A DNA stretch of 30,743 bases from a virus: IMG/VR virus record IMGVR_UViG_3300006922_000113, positions 1-30,743 of that record; one strand, 5' to 3'. Each line of letters starts with the position of its first letter. Positions within the stretch are counted from its first letter, which is position 1. A model generated the notes under the pieces. It saw only the letters and a program-made list of their open reading frames with translations. It was not told where the DNA came from and ran no database searches. The position numbers were made by a program, and so were the translations under genes. Positions 29,262 through 30,743 of this stretch are shown here, one piece after another.

Positions 29262-30731
29262 TTAAATATGGTTTAAGGCCAATACTGTTAGGGCGGTCCA
29301 AGGACGAGACTTACTATCTCTAAGCCCTTCTGTGTCTTGAGACCTAATAGAAGCTAGCTTAGTATATGAAGGGTTGTCAATAGTATCCAGTATAGTAGAT
29401 ATATACACAGCATAACTAATGCTGGCCACTTTATCTAATTCTGGCACAGCAACAGAGCTTCTTGGTAATATGGTGGAGCTAGAACACAGATTCTCGCTAG
29501 AGTTTTTTAAAAATTGAGTAGGTCTAGATAGTAACCAAGCCTCGTCTAAGGATCTAAGCGGTATATATTTAGCAACTTTATCTTGAACCTCAGGATCAAT
29601 AACTTCGGAACCCGTGGGTGCTATATCACTGTATATCAAATCTTCTGCCAAGTCTGGGTATTTAGCCACCATGCTAAATATATCTGATTGTAAGGAGATA
29701 AGATTTGATGCTAGACCTTCAGGAGCTTTTTTACCCACAGCCTTCAAATATACCAAGTCTAAAAATTCCGGGGTAGCTAGAAATATCCCCATATCACTTA
29801 AACTAGAAAGTACTTTAGGTAGGTTTTTCTTACTCAAGTAATCTTTATCTTCATCGTTCAATTCTATAAAAGAATTTTTAAGTTTCGGAACCACTGATTT
29901 AAGCCACTGCTTATTCAAGTAGCTAGAAGGATTACTATCTTCCTTGTTGGAAGTCATACCGATACCTACGCCACTAACCATTTTTTCTATCTCAGCAGCC
30001 TTGTCTAAGTACTTAGACAAGGTTACTCTAGCGGCTAGTTTCTCCGCTAACCACGCAGAACTAGCTCCCAACTCTCTTGAGTTAGCCACTTTTTTTAGCA
30101 TATAACCGGTTTTATCTGCCGGCCGCCATACTATAGATATATCGAAAAAATTAGGCTTAGGGTTGTACGCAGCCACTACCCTTCCATCTGGGTAGATTTT
30201 ATTGAGTTCATTTTTTAGGTGTTTACAGTACTGCGCACGAGTAGGTGCTTTGTTACCGCATATACTACAAACATCATACTTAATCTTACACCCCATTGAT
30301 ACGGCTACACTGTTACCGGAATTAATCTTAGTAACTATGTCTGGAGCTTTACCATTATCTATCTCTAAGACTAGCTCTACCCTATGCATATCATCGTTGT
30401 AAAAACTTTTAATCACTTTACCAAAGCTTTTAGCAGGGTCCTTGTTGACGTGAGACTTAAAAACATGAGCGTTGGTTTCAAAAGTGTGGTGATGCTCTTT
30501 CAACTCTTTTTCTTCAAAAGCATCTCCGTTCCTATTAGGCCCATAAAACTCACTAGCGCCCATAGCTAAAACTAGTATATAAGTCTTACCTGTTACGGGA
30601 GTAACCCTAGTAGCCCAGTCAGACGCAACAGAAGCAGTTTTGCTATTGAAGTCTATAAGTTGAACAGTAGGTTCGAGCCCATTAGACCCTCTAAAATAGT
30701 CATCTACTTCTAGTATTTTATTTAAACTCAC
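29262..30731 (-). CDS. Prohead maturation protease with zinc-knuckle insert and long C-terminal extension
   Basis: The start is GTG at 30731; an in-frame TGA at the right edge and GAGGTAAGG between them support it. Residues about 45-205 carry the phage head-maturation protease pattern. Elements visible are GASEFYGPNRNGDAF, then His89 and His94 in AHVFKSHVNKDPAKSFGKV, then Ser145 in NSVAVSMG, and a closing NFFDISIVW. The likely pair is one of these His plus Ser145. A C-x2-C-x10-C-x-H knuckle (Cys155, 158, 169, His171) follows the Ser. At 489 residues it is about twice the length of typical proteases such as T4 gp21. The extra 280 residues are helical with many K-x-A sites (such as KTAS at 31-34, KVAN at 214-217, DKVAS later). 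It processes scaffold and capsid proteins inside the prohead. Confidence 0.85.
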   Translation of the reverse strand: MSLNKILEVDDYFRGSNGLEPTVQLIDFNSKTASVASDWATRVTPVTGKTYILVLAMGASEFYGPNRNGDAFEEKELKEHHHTFETNAHVFKSHVNKDPAKSFGKVIKSFYNDDMHRVELVLEIDNGKAPDIVTKINSGNSVAVSMGCKIKYDVCSICGNKAPTRAQYCKHLKNELNKIYPDGRVVAAYNPKPNFFDISIVWRPADKTGYMLKKVANSRELGASSAWLAEKLAARVTLSKYLDKAAEIEKMVSGVGIGMTSNKEDSNPSSYLNKQWLKSVVPKLKNSFIELNDEDKDYLSKKNLPKVLSSLSDMGIFLATPEFLDLVYLKAVGKKAPEGLASNLISLQSDIFSMVAKYPDLAEDLIYSDIAPTGSEVIDPEVQDKVAKYIPLRSLDEAWLLSRPTQFLKNSSENLCSSSTILPRSSVAVPELDKVASISYAVYISTILDTIDNPSYTKLASIRSQDTEGLRDSKSRPWTALTVLALNHI

Positions 30732-30743
30732 GCCCTTACCTCA

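Noticed and set aside
1-30743. CRISPR array, insertion sequence, integrase or attachment site
   Set aside because: No regularly spaced direct repeats, transposase or recombinase frames, or terminal inverted repeats were found.

Overview
The window is part of the genome of a tailed double-stranded DNA phage with a contractile tail (myovirus morphology). The evidence is an HK97-fold type major capsid protein, a prohead protease, a tail sheath, a tail tube and a spike-like baseplate protein. The DNA is AT-rich. Genes are tightly packed with strong Shine-Dalgarno (SD) sites and frequent stop/start overlaps, and three tRNA genes are present. The host cannot be named. Exported proteins with signal peptides and fibres of a type common in aquatic phages suggest, but do not prove, a Gram-negative aquatic host.

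Bases 1-8200 are accessory. Short genes alternate between strands, and most encode small membrane, exported or Gly/Ala-rich proteins of unknown function. A tRNA block (6188-7621) carries tRNA-Arg(CCU), a 25-codon gene, tRNA-Arg(UCU) and a UUCG-capped terminator. It continues with a strongly structured non-coding stretch, a signal-peptide protein, a 57-codon gene and a CAU-anticodon tRNA.

Bases 8157-30731 form a long virion gene cluster read right to left. The order is prohead protease, a Lys-x-Ala-rich core/scaffold-like protein, four small head-region genes (one of 47 codons), a decoration-like protein, the major capsid protein, a strong terminator, and a fibre block of about ten beta-rich proteins. 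Neck and connector proteins follow, then a sigma70-like promoter, tail sheath, tail tube, baseplate spike, a 46-codon gene and a 761-residue virion protein. A single plus-strand gene (DUF3310, related to the C-terminal part of T7 gp1.7) interrupts the cluster. Portal, terminase and tape measure genes are not seen here.

The most interesting pattern is a recurring K-[T/V/E/I/Q]-A tripeptide. It is concentrated in the head-cluster proteins, including the protease itself, and it recurs near the N termini of three Gly/Ala-rich left-arm proteins, in two of them followed by a similar F-L-K-basic stretch. I propose it as the maturation-protease cleavage motif, which would mark the left-arm proteins as packaged and probably ejected virion proteins. 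This is an inference that mass spectrometry of virions could test.
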